DNA of 64,000 nt, taken from Calycina herbarum (taxonomy: Eukaryota; Ascomycota; Leotiomycetes; Helotiales; Pezizellaceae). Positions 26,294 to 39,932 of this stretch are shown here, in pieces. Each line of letters starts with the position of its first letter. The stretch's first letter is position 1. The DNA lies in NCBI GenBank assembly GCA_001414485.1, contig LLEY01000030.1, positions 186,001 to 250,000 on the forward strand, read 5' to 3'. The position numbers were made by a program, and so were the translations under genes. A model generated the notes under the pieces. That model was not told the origin of the DNA. It was given only the letters and a program-made list of their open reading frames with translations, and did no database searches.

Positions 26294-29200
26294 TAAATTA
26301 ATAGAGAGTTATAACCTTAGGAAGTAGAAGCTTCGACTATATAATTAGAATAACTTAGCTTTATTAGAAAGTTATATCTAATAAGAAATAGAGAAGAGAT
26401 ATATTTGAAAATCTAAATCGCCTATCTCCTCGAATATACTTATTATTAAGAAGAAGGACGATCTAAACAGACGAGTATATATTAATTATAGAGAATTAAA
26501 TAACGTAACGATTAAAGACGCTTATCTGTTACTAACTAGCTAGTACTTATAGGATAAGCTAGGCTAAGCAAAGAAATTTATAAAACTAGATTAATAGAAC
26601 GCTTATAGATTAATTAGAATTAAAGTAGGCTATGAATAAAAGACTGTATTTGTCTTACTATTAGAACTCTACGAGTATATAGTAATGTCTTTTAGTTTAA
26701 CTAATATACTAGCTACTTATTAGAGATAGAATAATAGTATTCTAGAGAATCTTTTAGAGGTAACTATTATATATTACTTAGATAATATATTAATTTTCTT
26801 AGAAAATCTAGAAGAATATAAGAGCTATATAAAAGAAGTCTTAAAGAGACTTACTAAAGTGGACTCTCGTTTAAAACTCTTGAAATATAAGTTTAGAGTT
26901 AAGAAAACTCTCTTTCTTAGACGGGTATTTAGCTTAGAGAAAATAGAAATAGATCTGGAAAAGATCTATATAGTTGTTAAATAGGAATTACTAAAAAACG
27001 TTAAAGATATACAATTCTTCTTAGGATTTACTAATTTCTATTAACTATTTATTAAGAACTATATAAAGATTATAAACCTATGTTAATACTAACTAGAAAA
27101 GCTATAGCTTTTATCTAAGATAAGAAGGCTAAAAAGGCTTTTTAGGAAATCAAAGAATAGTTTATAGTAAAACCTATCTTATATAATTTTAATTATAAGA
27201 AACTAAGTATAATAGAAACAGACGCCTTAGACATAGTAGTAGGCGCTATATATCTATAACTAAATAAGAAGGGAAAACTTATATCTATAGTCTATTTCTT
27301 AAAAACCTTCGATATAGTATAATAGAATTATAGTATTTATAATAAAGAACTTATAGCTATTATTCTAGCTATTAAAGAATAGAGGATTTACTTCTAGGGT
27401 ACGACTTACCCGGTAATAATACTTACTAATTATCTAAATTTAAAAACATTTACTACGACTAAGGAACTTATTACTAGATACCTAGCTAGGTAGTCTAAAA
27501 CTTTAGTAGGATTTAAGATAATCATTCGTTATATTAGTAGAATAAGTAATACTCGAGCTAATACTCTAAGCCGGAAACCAGGTTATAAGAAAAACAAAAA
27601 ATATATTAATATAGTAATATTAAAATACGACGAAAATAGCGACTTAGTACCTACTATATATAAAATAGTAGTAATAAATAATATCTAGATAGATAAAATC
27701 TAGAATATATATAAAGGTTATAACTAGTATATAAAAGAGAAACTATAGGTTTCTAGCTTATACGTAAAAGAATTTATATAGAAATACTATACTATGTCTA
27801 CTTACGACTACTAAGGAATTTATAGAACTCTTTAGCGAATAAGATAATACTACTATATTAATCGATTATCTACGATAGTTAAGAAAGTAATAATAGAATA
27901 TAATACCTATACCTAGAATAAGACTTCCTACTATACTTCTTATAGATAGATAAACACTACTCTAATACTATAAATACCTTAGAAATCGATATTTATAGAT
28001 TTTATTATTAAATTACTAAAATCTAAAGATCTAATAATAAGAGTTGAATATAATACGATCCTGGTTATTATAGAACGACTTACGAAGTATATAATTCTAA
28101 TAGTATATATAGAGTTAAGTATAGCTAAGGAATTAGTATTCGTATTCCTTAGAGAAGTAGTTTTAAGACATAGACTATCTAAAGAAATACTCTTAGATAG
28201 AGACAAGCTCTTTATCTTAAAATTTTAGATCGCTCTTATAAAACGATTAAGTGTGAAAAGAAAGCTCTCTATAGCTTTTTACCTTTAAATAAATAGAGAA
28301 AACAAATAGATAAATTAAGTAGTTAAAATATACCTTTGTTATTACGTAAACTACTAGTAAGATAACTAGGTAGAAATGCTACTCTTAGTATAGTTTGCCT
28401 ATAATAGTTTAGTAATAGAAATAATACTTATTATACTATTCTATACTAACTTTAGATATAAATTAACAGTATATTAAGAACTACTGTCTATGACTATTAA
28501 TAATTAACTTGCTTATATTTACGTCTTAAAAATTAAAAGTCTATATAAGGAACTTATAAAGGACCCGTAATTTATAGCCGAAAGAAATACGTACTACTAT
28601 AATAAACGACGTAGTTAGAAGCTAATACTAAAAGAGAGAGATAAAGTCTACTTAGTACGAAAAAATATTAATATAAAAAGACTAAGTAATAAACTAGATT
28701 ATAAAAAACTTAGACTATTTAAAATTAAGCGAGTTAAGAGACCTTTAAATTATAAACTAGCGCTACTAAAGATAATAAACATCTACCTAGTATTCTATAT
28801 ATCCTTACTTAAACTAGTACTACTAGGAGCTCTACAAGCTCTATTTATAGAAATTCAACTAGTAAACCTAAACACTAAATATAAAGTTAAAAGAATTCTT
28901 AACTATAAGCTTATTAGAGAATAAGTTAAGTATTTAATTAAATAGTTAGATTACCTATACTTAGAAAATACTTAGGAACTAAAAAGCAGTCTTAACTACT
29001 GCTTAAGAGAACTTTAGAAGTTCTACTAACAAAACCTAGGGCTGTCTAGAACTCGGGACTGGGGTTAGATAGAGATACGTTATTAGAAAGTACCTGCTTA
29101 ATAAAAGAAGCTATCTTAAAAGTAGGAAACTAGGAAGAAGAGGATTCTAGGAGAGGACTCGAAAGAGGAGGACTTAGAGAAGTAATAGGGAATCGTTTAC

Positions 29201-29542
29201 GTATAGAGCTAAAGAAAAATCAATATATAGGTTTTCGAGGCCTAGAGAAAGGAACGTCGAGGTAACTAGGACTATTATAAGACCTTTTCAACTGAATATA
29301 CTTAGAATAATAAGAGGATTTAAAGAGCTCTAGAAAATATTAATAAGACTGTTTACGACAAAAAGAATAAGTAGTTACTAGACGTTATATAGATTTAATT
29401 TATATAGTAAGAGCTAGACGCTCTTTTTATTTAATATAAGAAGAAGACATATTTATATATAAAGAAAGGTTAATATCTTTCTAATAGTATATTTTAGGTT
29501 TATATTCTAGTATAGGGACACGTTAGGCTAAGAAGAGGATAG

Positions 29543-30004
29543 TGTTACGAATCACGTGCTAGTATATAACGAAGTAAAGTCTAGGTAACGCTTTAATAGA
29601 ACGAGTACTATTATAACCCTAAAAGGAAGAAAGGATTGAATATAGTAGGATATATAATCCTAGGATCTTATTATAGTTATATTACGTAACTCGGCTAGGA
29701 GTAGTTAGGTAATAGAGTCTAGTTTTAAGAAGCTTAGGAAATAGAGTCGGACTTTATCTTCGGGACTCCTACTAAGTAGGACTCTAAACATAAGCGGAAG
29801 GTTCTATATAAGACTAGTACGTCTGCTATTAAATAGAAGCTTTATACTTAGCTTTAGTTATTAATCTTATTATCTTATTTAATATCTTTGATATAAGTAA
29901 CGAGTTTACTTCTAAGTAAACAACCTAGCGTATCTATACTTCTTACTATATACTAACCTTCGAGACTTAGTTATCTTTGTTTAGTTCGTTTAAGTTTCGT
30001 TATA
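29543..30004 (+). repeat. 3' LTR of Gypsy copy A, divergent U3 (462 bp)
   Basis: Preceded by the purine tract. From about 29802 to its end it matches the other LTRs (TTCTATATAAGACTAG onward), but the first 260 bp are unrelated to them apart from the start TGTTACGAATCACG. It ends TTCGTTATA. Flanking five bases (GGAGG) do not match those left of the 5' LTR (TTAGA). Confidence 0.82.
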
Positions 30005-30632
30005 GGAGGTACCTCTAAGATATACGCTTAGTAGAAAGATAGGCTAATACCGGCGACTTAAGTATAGAAGGCTCTAAGGTATAAGAGAAGGTCTAGAGAG
30101 GCTTTGTTAAGAGTAGTACTAAGGTAGTAATCTATAGCTTCTACGGTTCCTTCGAAGAAGGTTTAGCTAATAATACTACGCTCGAGAGCTTTAGCAGTTG
30201 CTACGACAAAGTGTTACTATATATTTAGAAGAGAGAGAATCGAGCGTGCTTCTCTCTTTCTAGAGCCTTCTAAGAGAGGTTTCTATAGAAGGAAATCAGC
30301 TTATTAGGTACGAGGAGGTAAGAACGAGTGTTTTAGAATAAAAAATTTGATCTACGAAAAGTGTTATATATATAATAATATATCAAGTATATATTATACT
30401 ACTATAGGATTCTAGAGAGTATAGTATCTAACTAAGAACCTTAGTTTATATCCGTCTTTTAACGAGAATTTACTAGAATCTTTAGAGTATAACTACGACT
30501 TTCTACTATATACTACGCCTAGACTAATAGCTAGATAGAAATAATAAACTAGTACTTAGATTAACGTCTACGTCTATATATAAACTACTACTAGAATAAC
30601 TAGTTAGAGCTTCTATCTATAATAGACTACGT
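30005..30632. other. Unclassified RIP-affected spacer between Gypsy copies A and C
   Basis: About 630 bp. No coding potential, LTR or inverted repeat that I can recognise. It is somewhat less TA-rich at 30005-30330 than its surroundings, so it may be old single-copy or low-copy DNA. Confidence 0.45.
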
Positions 30633-31079
30633 TATAACGAAACTTAAACGAACTAAACAAATATAACTAAGTCTCGAAGATTAGTATATAGGTAAGAAGT
30701 ATAGACGCGATATATTATTTACTTAGAAGTGAACTCGTTACTTATATCAAAGATATTAAATAAGATAATAAGATTAATAACTAAAGTTAAGTACGAAGCT
30801 TCTATCTAATAGCAGACGTGCTAGTCTTATATAGAACCCTTCGTACTACCTGGATCTCTATATAATCGTAGATCCCTAGATCCTTTTAGATCTCTTAAGA
30901 GATCTAAAGAGATCTATTATATAACTTCTAACAGTTATCTAATAGTAAGATTCTAGAATATCTAAATACCTCTATATTACTAATTCCCTCTTATATTACC
31001 TTCTATTTCCTAGATATCGTGCTTTATTCTATTAGAGCGCTGTCTAGACTACTTACTACGTATAATATAATTTATAACA
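30633..31079 (-). repeat. 3' LTR of Gypsy copy C (447 bp)
   Basis: Inverted relative to the plus strand; pairs with 45468-45914. The purine tract lies just outside it at about 31080-31092 (read on the minus strand). Confidence 0.9.
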
Positions 31080-32054
31080 CTATCCTCTTCTTAGCCTAGT
31101 ATATTCTTATACTTAAGTATAAGCTAAGGAACTTAGTTAGAGTACTAGTAGTATCCTTTCCTTTCTATTATATCCTACTCTATATAGAAGAAGAAAGAAG
31201 AACGAATACTTCTTATAAAAAGTATTAAAATAGTTTATAACGAAATATTACTATATTCTTACTATACTTCTTAAAAGTATAAATGTTTTATTAATTCCTT
31301 CTAATCTTCTTAATATTCTAAATATATTTAGTCGAAGCTAAAATATAATAAAACCGACGACGCCTAGGAAAAGAACGTTCTCTATACTAGTAACTAGGCC
31401 TCTATCGAAAGATAGGAAGAGAAGCTAGAAAGGGAGAAGAAGGAGGTAATAGCGAGGATTCTACAGTTACGAAAGTAGAAGGTCTTTCTAAAAGAAAGGT
31501 GTTATAAAATATTCTATTAAAGGCTTCGTTTTCTTAATAAACTCGACACTACTAAAGAGGTAGAAAAGAAAGAGAAGAAGGAAAAAGAAAGAGAGGAATA
31601 AGAGTAGTAAGAGGCAGAGATTACTCGTCTAACAGCCTTGTCTATTTCTACTAGTTCCTAATCTAAACTAGGTCTTAACCTAGCCTTCCTCGTAGCTTTC
31701 TCTTTAGACTACGAGATATAGGTAAACCTAGGTTTTACTAGTAGAATTTCTAAAGCTCCTCTAAGTAATAGTTAAGATTACTCTTTAGTTCTTAAGTGTT
31801 TTCTAAGTATAGGTAATTTAACTATTTAATTAAGTATTTAATTTATCCTCTAATAAATCTATAGTTAAGAATCCTCTTAACTTTATACTTAGCGTTTAGG
31901 TTTACTAGTTAAATTTCTATAATTAGAGCTAGTAGAGCTCTTAGTAGTACTAGTTTAAGTAGAGATATATAGAATACTAGGTAGATGTTTATCGTCTTTA
32001 GTAGTACTAGTTTATAATTTAAAGGTTCTCTAACTTATTTAATTTTAAATAGTC

Positions 32055-32224
32055 TATTATTATATAGGTGAATAAGCCTCTAACTCATATCTATCCACGT
32101 GACTAGCACGCTAGTACCACGCTAGCACAAGCATAAATAGTCGTACTTCGAGTACTTAGAATAGTCTTAGAGAATATAATACGTATATATAACTAGACAG
32201 ATTTATAACTAAGTTATACTAATA
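32055..32224 (+). repeat. 5' LTR of Copia element (170 bp)
   Basis: Starts TATTATTATATAG and ends TTATACTAATA. It matches 38222-38391 with differences that are mostly C/T or G/A, including its terminal CA read as TA. Confidence 0.92.
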
Positions 32225-35200
32225 CTAATCAGTGTCGTACGTAGTTTAGATTACTTAGTTATAATCTCACTTATACTTACTATAGTTAAGTGTCTTTAGC
32301 TAACTAAACGTTGAGAGTAGTACTATTATACGCTATAGTCTACTACTACGTAGAATCCTCTAACCTCGTTTAGATTTGATTATATAAGTATACTATCCTA
32401 CGGTTCGCCCTAGGATTTATATAATATATAACCTTTAAGACGAATCTACCTCGTATTAAGATTATAGACTTAGAATCGCTTATTACTTTAACTTCTTTAT
32501 ATTTACTTATAAACTAAGTCTTATAGATTCACTTATATTAACTTATTAAGTAAATCACTTATACCCCCGATTTACTAAAAAGAAGTAGAAGGAATCCAGT
32601 TACCTAAAACACTACTCCGAACCTTTAAGAAAGTCGACTACTAGCTATCGTTTAAGCTATCTAACCTTTTATAGCGGGATTCTATAAAGTATTCTAGGAA
32701 GCACGATTATTAGACCTTTCCTATCCCGATTACGTTTAGTACTAGGATTATACTACTATCAACACTACGAACACTATAGCTATTAATACCTAATAATACT
32801 ATAGTAACTAAAGGAACCGGAATAGAAGAAGGCTATTAAAAGCCCGATTTAGAAACCGTAGATAGTAATACTCTTAACACTTATATATAAGATTATATAG
32901 ACGAATACTAAGTAGGAAAGGAATATAATACTACTTTATAAGAGGCTTTTCGAGAAGACTTTAAAGGATAGAACCTTAAACACTTTAAGATAATTATATC
33001 TACTCGATATACTAGCGGTCTTCGAAGAACTCTCTAATTAAGAGGTATATACGTAGAAGATCTTTATAGAAGAGAAAGCAGTAGAGTAGTATAGGCTTTA
33101 TATAACACCTTAACAGAGGAGGAGAAGACGCTAGTACCTTATAAAGAACTTAAGAAGATTAAGTCTAAGAGAGAGGTTCTATCTAAGGAATTAAGATAGC
33201 ACTTAAAGAATCCTTATAAGAATCCTCTAAATATTAAGGAATTTGTTAATAAAGAAGATACTATTATACTATTACCTAGTAAGTTAAGAAAGATAAGTAA
33301 ATCGGTTCTTCTAGTAATACTATTAAAGTCTTTAAAGACACTAGTAAAGAAGGCACTAGCAACTCTAGCTTCTAAGATAATATCTAAATCAACACTGTCT
33401 AAGACCTCTTCTAAGACCCCTTCTAAATCAAGTAATAAATTAATAATAAAGAAGTTACTTTTAGAGGCACTTAAGAGAGCTAAGCGAGAAAAGAAGAAGA
33501 GTAAATCGTTAAAGTATAACCTAGAATCTTCTGACGATTCTTCTTCTTCTTCCTCTAAAAGCTCTTCTAACGAATTAGACTACGAGGATCTAGATAATAA
33601 CAAAGAGAGCGATTTAGATAATAATAGAGATAATAGAAGTAATAGAGAAGATAGAGATATTAACGAAAGATAAAAGAGGAAAGGAGATTAATATACTCTT
33701 AGAAACCTTATAAGAGTATATATATTTAATAATATTAAGTTTAGAGGCTAGAGAGAGAATCTTAACCTTAAGCTAGTAGTGTTTATAGATAAATACTAGA
33801 TATATAGACTTTAAAAGAAGGCGTATAAGAAGGCTTTTTCTATAATACTTAAGAGAGACGCCTAGGAATTTTATTATATAGAAGTTATTAATATTATCGA
33901 CGAACTTACTTTTAAAGCACTTTGTAGCAAATTTAAGAAGCGATACTAGAACCTTAATTATATCTAGAATATCTTAATAGAATAGAATAATACTACGCTT
34001 AAGGAATATAAGAGAACGTATCTAGATAAGCCTATTCTTAAGGTCTTTGAAAAGATATATAGAAGACTATAATAGATTAAGTATAGACTTCTAAAATATA
34101 TATATAAGAAAGAGAAATTCGCTAATAAGCTTCTTCTAGCTTATTACAGATACGAAGAGGTATCTTATATAGTATTAAAACTACTAAAGAAGCTGAAGCT
34201 TTCGCTTATAACTTGTTCTATTAAATCGGTACTTAGTATATAGTAGAACTTATATCTAAAAGTAGAAGCATTTATAGCTAAAGACGACGAGGAAGATAAC
34301 GATACTAATATAAATCTTATAGACTAAATATTATAAACGAATATAGGATTAAAAGGGAATAACTTCTATAGAGGATTCTATAGATCTATAAATCGGTCTA
34401 TACTAAATACGTTAAATACTTATACTCGACTAGTAAATGCCTTATCTAATTTAAAGTGTAGAATATATATAAAACCTAATTATTAGTCTACGAATCACTC
34501 TAAGCTAAGTTAGAATAAATAGGAGAATAAGTAGAAGTCTAGATATACTAAGAGATATAGAAAGCTACTCTCTTATTATAGATACAGATAGTATCTTATA
34601 GAATACGAAGGTACTAAGCCGGATAAGGATATATCTAAAGAGATTACTATAATAATTCTTAAAGACGATATAGACGATATTATTAAGAATTATATTACTA
34701 AGTATAGAGAGATTATTATCTCGGAAGCTTAATATATTATAGATAACTTAACTAGCTCTGTGTACGAACACGCTAGAAGTAGATTACTACTACTTCTATA
34801 TAGAGAAATCTTAACTTTAGTTCCTAGTACTAAGAGATATTACTATAATAAGTTCTTTAGTATTATAATTGATATAGAAGCTATAAAGAAGTCTACTATC
34901 GGTTACGACTAGTATCTTATATTTAATACTATTAAAAAGACCTCTATTTATAATAGCTAGAAGATTAACATCAAATTCGACGTTAGAATCGACACTTTAA
35001 TCAGCTTAATATTCGTAGATATACTAATCAGTTTAATCGAATTCTATATACTATATACAGACACGCTATTCCTACTTTACCTTAATAACATAGATACGCT
35101 AGGAGTTATATTTAATAACCTTAGTAATACTCTTATAATAAGTAATAGATACGAAGTCTTAGTTATACGACGATTTAGTTATTCTTTTATAATATAGAAT

Positions 35201-38200
35201 AATACTTTGTCTACTATAATTTAAGAGTTTTCTTATCTTTTAAGTAAGCAAGAGTTATACTATTTATATAAGCAATTTAGACATCTATCTATATAAAAAT
35301 TATAGACACTTCTTAAGTATACTAGCTACGACGTTAATATCGACATTCTATAGTATCTTATAAAGTATTATAAGCTATATTAGAAGTATAGAAAGTCTCT
35401 AGAACGCTTTCGATTTACTTTATATAATAATATTATATTTAACTTTTAGATATATATTAATATATTCTTTATAAACGAAGAAGTAGTTCTATATATTATA
35501 GACGAAGCTACTTGCTTTTAAGCTAGTAGATAGTTAAAAACTATAAAGGCAAAGCACGTCTAAGATAAGTTAAAGGAATACTAGATAGACGTCTATTTAG
35601 AACCTCTAGATATTATTACTATAGATACTAGAACTAACTTCGTAAGTAAGAAATTCAACGAATATATAAGAGCTACGGGAAGTATAGTAGAAAGTATTCT
35701 AGTAGAAGTATACTAATCGGTCGGAATCGTTAAACAATACTATAGACTAGTACGATAAGTATATTAAGTAATATACGAAGACTATCTAGATCTTATAAAA
35801 GAGACAGCTCTTTAGATAGTATTTAAAGCTATTAATAATACAGCTAGACTAAACAGATTAGTTTCTACTATACTAGTATTTAGAGCTTACTCTTAAATAA
35901 CTTAATAGAACGCCTCTTCTTCTAATAATATTAGACGAGCTAATATAGTTAAGCGAGCTTCTTAAGAAGTTATAAAGTACTATACTAAGAGATAAGTTAA
36001 CAACGCTTTTAATACTTATAATAGACTATTAAATTACCTAAAGAATATACCTCTTAGATCTAACGTATAGGTCTAGAGAGAGATACTAAATAAGAAGAGT
36101 AAATAGATAAGACTATATTAGCTTTTAAGTATTAAAAATAAGAATATTATTATTATACTAAATAGTAGTATAAGATTCTAATCTATAGTAGTAAAGCCTT
36201 GATTTAGTGAAATTATTAAAGAGCTAGAGCTCTTAATTCTAGAAATATTATAAAGTAATAGTTAAGACTAGGGTTAAGACTAGGATACCGATCTAAGAGA
36301 AAGACTTATAGAATTACTACTAAAGAGAGAACGTAGAAGACCTTAAAAGAAGCTAGCTAAAGAAGAAGAAGCTAAAGTATACGTTGTCGACATATATAGT
36401 ACTTCTTAAGATTACTAGTAACTTAACGATTTTAAAGACTTCGATATCGAGATATTTATATCGATTAATAGTATAGTTTATATAAATTATATAAATTCCC
36501 GTAGACTAGAGATTAACGGATTAATTGAAAGAGATGTAATAAAGTTTATTACTCTAGATAAGTTACTAGATAGTACTAATCTTTTTAATTTATAAGTTGT
36601 CAGCTAAGTTAAATTCTATAGTATAGATAAAGCCTTTGAAAATTTACGATTTATAGTATATATATAGAACGATTTAGCTAAGAAGATAGTACTTACTTAG
36701 TTGCTTACGATTTAATATATAAGTATAAGAATTATCTTTATTATTATAGCTTTATATCTACATCTCGACCTTCTTTTATATAATATTATCTAAGTATATA
36801 CTTAGTCTAAGAGTAAGCTATAACTATACTGTCGAAAGTTCGTATAACTACTAAAGAATATACTAGAATAGATTAGATTATTAATTAAGATATTACTACT
36901 ATTATATAGTATTCTAGAAGCTAGATTATACGAGTTTGCTACTTACTATAAATTCCTTCTTAAATTCCTTAGAATAACCTAATTAATATTCGATTCTTAT
37001 CTACTATTAGTTAATAAAACTAGATACTTTAGGATTATTAGATTATAAACTAACGATATACTTATCTTAGGAGATAGCACCTTTATTAAGAAAGAAGATA
37101 CTAAGAGAAAGGAAGCCAAGTTCGACGCTAAGGAAAGAGAAGAGCTTATAGTCGATTACGCTTTGAAATTTAATAGAGGTATTATTATACGCTAGAAAGA
37201 CGGATCGATACTTTTAACCTAAGATTATACTAAGAACCTTAAGCTAGTAAGTACTAAATCGATCGAATTAAAGAGCTCTTATAGAGATATATACTATAAC
37301 GTTACTATAAGAGATTAATTCATTATATAGTAAGCTTAAGAAGCCTATCTTATAACTATATTATAACTAGAAGCAGCTTTTATACTATCTTTTACTACCT
37401 AGTCGACTAATCTACTTCTAGAAGACGTTAAAGCTTTAAACAAGGTTCTATAGTAGTAAATAGAGAATATAGAACGTAGACTTAAGTTTATTACTTTAGA
37501 TTATTCCTTACTTAAGCTTATGCTTTTTACTGATTCTTTCTTTATAAATAATAACGATTATACTTCCTAGATTAGATATATAATTATATTAGCCGACGCT
37601 ACTAATAATAGTAACATTGTCTATTAGTCCTCTACTAAGTATAAGAGAGTTACTAGAAGTATTCTAGCAGCTGAATTATATACTTTAAGTAACGGTTTTA
37701 ATATAATAGAAGTTATTAAATCTACGATAGAATTAATACTTAAGATTAAGATTCTACTTGTTATTTACACCGACTCTAAGAGTGTTTACGAGTGTCTAGT
37801 AAAGCTTAGTAATACTAAGGAGAAGCGTTTAATAATCAATATTATATATCTAAGACAAGCTTATAAAAGGCGTAAGATATCGGAAGTTAAATAGATCGAT
37901 AGAGACAGTAATCCTATAGACGTTATAACTAAAGCTACAGCTTGTAATACTTTAACCTAGCTAATTAATATAAATAAGATTACTATTAAAGTCACGGAAT
38001 AGGTTAAGAGAGACGAAGTAGTTATAGGAGATATTAACAACGGTAGTAGTAGTAGAAGTAAAGGGAATTTATTACTAGAATAAGACGCTAGATAGAGCGC
38101 TCTTATTAGTTAGAGATACGAAGAGAGGATTTGATTAGTTAGATTATAGATAGATTAATATAACCGATTTAAGTACTACGCTCTCGTTATAGACGACTAC

Positions 38201-38221
38201 TACCTTTTAAGAAGTTACTAG

Positions 38222-38391
38222 TATTATTATATAGATGAATAAGCCTCTAACTTATATCTATCTACGTAACTAGCACGCTAGTACCACGCTAGTACAAGTA
38301 TAAATAGTCGTACTTCGAGTACCTAGAATAGTCTTAGAGAATATAATACGTATATATAACTAGACAGATTTATAACCAAGTTATACTAACA
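38222..38391 (+). repeat. 3' LTR of Copia element (170 bp)
   Basis: Same length as the 5' LTR. It ends TTATACTAACA and is followed by the target duplication TAGTC. Confidence 0.92.
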
Positions 38392-39932
38392 TAGTCTAAG
38401 TTTTTTATAGTCTAATTTATTACTTAGTTTTTTCGTATTAATGTTTTTCTATACTAAGTAGACTTTATCTCTCTTTTTTAGTATTAGCTTCTAACTACGT
38501 TATCTGTTATAGTAGTATATATTTCTTTCTACTACGAATTACAAGTCCTCTATAAGTTCCTTATATAGACTTTTAATTTTTAAGACGTAAATACGAGTAA
38601 GTTAGTTATTAATAGTCGTAGACAGCGGTTCTCGATATACTGTTAATTTATATCTAACGTTAGTATAAAATAATATAATAAGTATTATTTTTATTACTAA
38701 ACTATTATAGATAAACTATACTAGAGGTAGTAGTTCTACCTAGTTGTTTTACTAATAGTTTATATAATAATAAAAGTATATTTTAACTACTTAATTTATC
38801 TGTTTATTTTCTGTATTTATTTAAGAGTAAAAAGCTATAAAAAGCTTTCTTTTTATATCTAATCGTTTTATAAGAGTAATCTAAAATTTTAAGATAAAGA
38901 CTTTATCTCTAACTAAGAGTATTTCTTCTAATAGTCTATGTCTTAAAACTACTTCTCTAAGGAATATAAATACTAACTCCTTAGCTATACTTAATTCTAT
39001 ATATACTATTAGAATTATATACTTTATAAGTCGTTCTATAATAACTAGGATTAAGTTATACTTAACTTCTATTATTAGATCTTTAGATTTTAGTAATTTA
39101 ATAATAAAATCTATAGATATCGATTTCTAAGGTATCTATAGTATTAGAGTAGTATTTATCTATCTATAAGAAGTATAGTAGAAAGCCTTATTCTAGGTAT
39201 AAGTATTATATTCTACTATTACCTTCTTAACTATTATAGATAACTAATTAACATAGTAATGTTATCTTATTCTCTAAAAAATTAAACGAACCTCTTAGTA
39301 TCTATAAGCTAGTACTGAATAATATTCTTTAATAAATTCCCTTATATATAACTTTAGAACCTATAACTTCTCGTTTCTATATCTTTTTCTATTATTATAC
39401 TTATTTGTAGTATAGTAAATATTAGCGAAATCCTTTTCTTAAACTAGGTTAAATAGCTTATTTTCCTATTTAGTTAATTCTAGCTAATCTATTTCCTATG
39501 TCTTCTATATCTTTTTCTTCTATAGATTGTTATTTCTAGTAGTAGTAATTTCATAAATTATAAGAGCTAAGTCTCTATTCTTAAGAGTTTTTAGAATTAT
39601 AATTTTCTTAAACTCTTTATTTCTCTTATATCTAGGTTTCTAGCTAAGAGTATTAGCTTAAGTGTTAAACGTTCTCTTTATATAATAAATAACGATATTA
39701 AAACCTTCTAATATCTCTGTCTATCTAGCTAGCTGTCTAGTTATAAGTTCTTTAGTTATTATAAACATTCTAAAGTTTTTATAATTAGATAGAATTATAA
39801 CTTAGTATTTTACTAACTATAAATAAATTCTCTAGTATTCTAAAGCTAATGCTATAATAAGTAATTCTTTGTTAAAGATACTATAGTTTTATTATACTAG
39901 ATTAAATATTTTAGAATAATATATAATAAGTA

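Larger units (their letters stand above)
15845..30004 (+). mobile_element. Gypsy-type LTR retrotransposon, copy A (degraded, with two nested insertions)
   Basis: The element spans 14.2 kb. Removing the nested LINE (17248-22425) and Fot1-like transposon (24467-26293) leaves about 7.1 kb, a normal Gypsy size. Plus-strand remains in order: gag-like charged region at 16.4-17.2 kb continuing after the LINE at 22.4-23.8 kb, a protease-like segment near 23.95 kb, reverse transcriptase from about 26.4 kb with the YxDD box reading YLDN at about 26770-26800, RNase H at about 27.2-27.6 kb and integrase at about 27.7-28.7 kb. RT before integrase fixes the Gypsy order. A purine tract (AAGAAGAGGATAG) ends just before the 3' LTR. 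All frames are full of stops. It is related to copy C in the opposite orientation. The two LTRs do not match in their first half. Confidence 0.88.
32055..38391 (+). mobile_element. Copia-type LTR retrotransposon (degraded), nested in Gypsy C
   Basis: 6,337 bp with two 170-bp LTRs and the exact 5-bp duplication TAGTC (32050-32054, 38392-38396). The unoccupied site, GACTA on the plus strand, is visible in copy A at 28713-28717. Plus-strand remains: gag (about 33.0-34.6 kb) with a Ser/Asp-rich segment at about 33530-33660 and a zinc-knuckle relic near 34.57 kb; integrase (about 35.2-36.0 kb); reverse transcriptase (about 36.5-37.2 kb) and RNase H (about 37.55-37.95 kb). Integrase before RT is the Copia order. 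Stops throughout. Confidence 0.9.

Noticed and set aside
27979..28206. 75-codon minus-strand open frame
   Set aside because: Antisense to the degraded integrase of Gypsy copy A.
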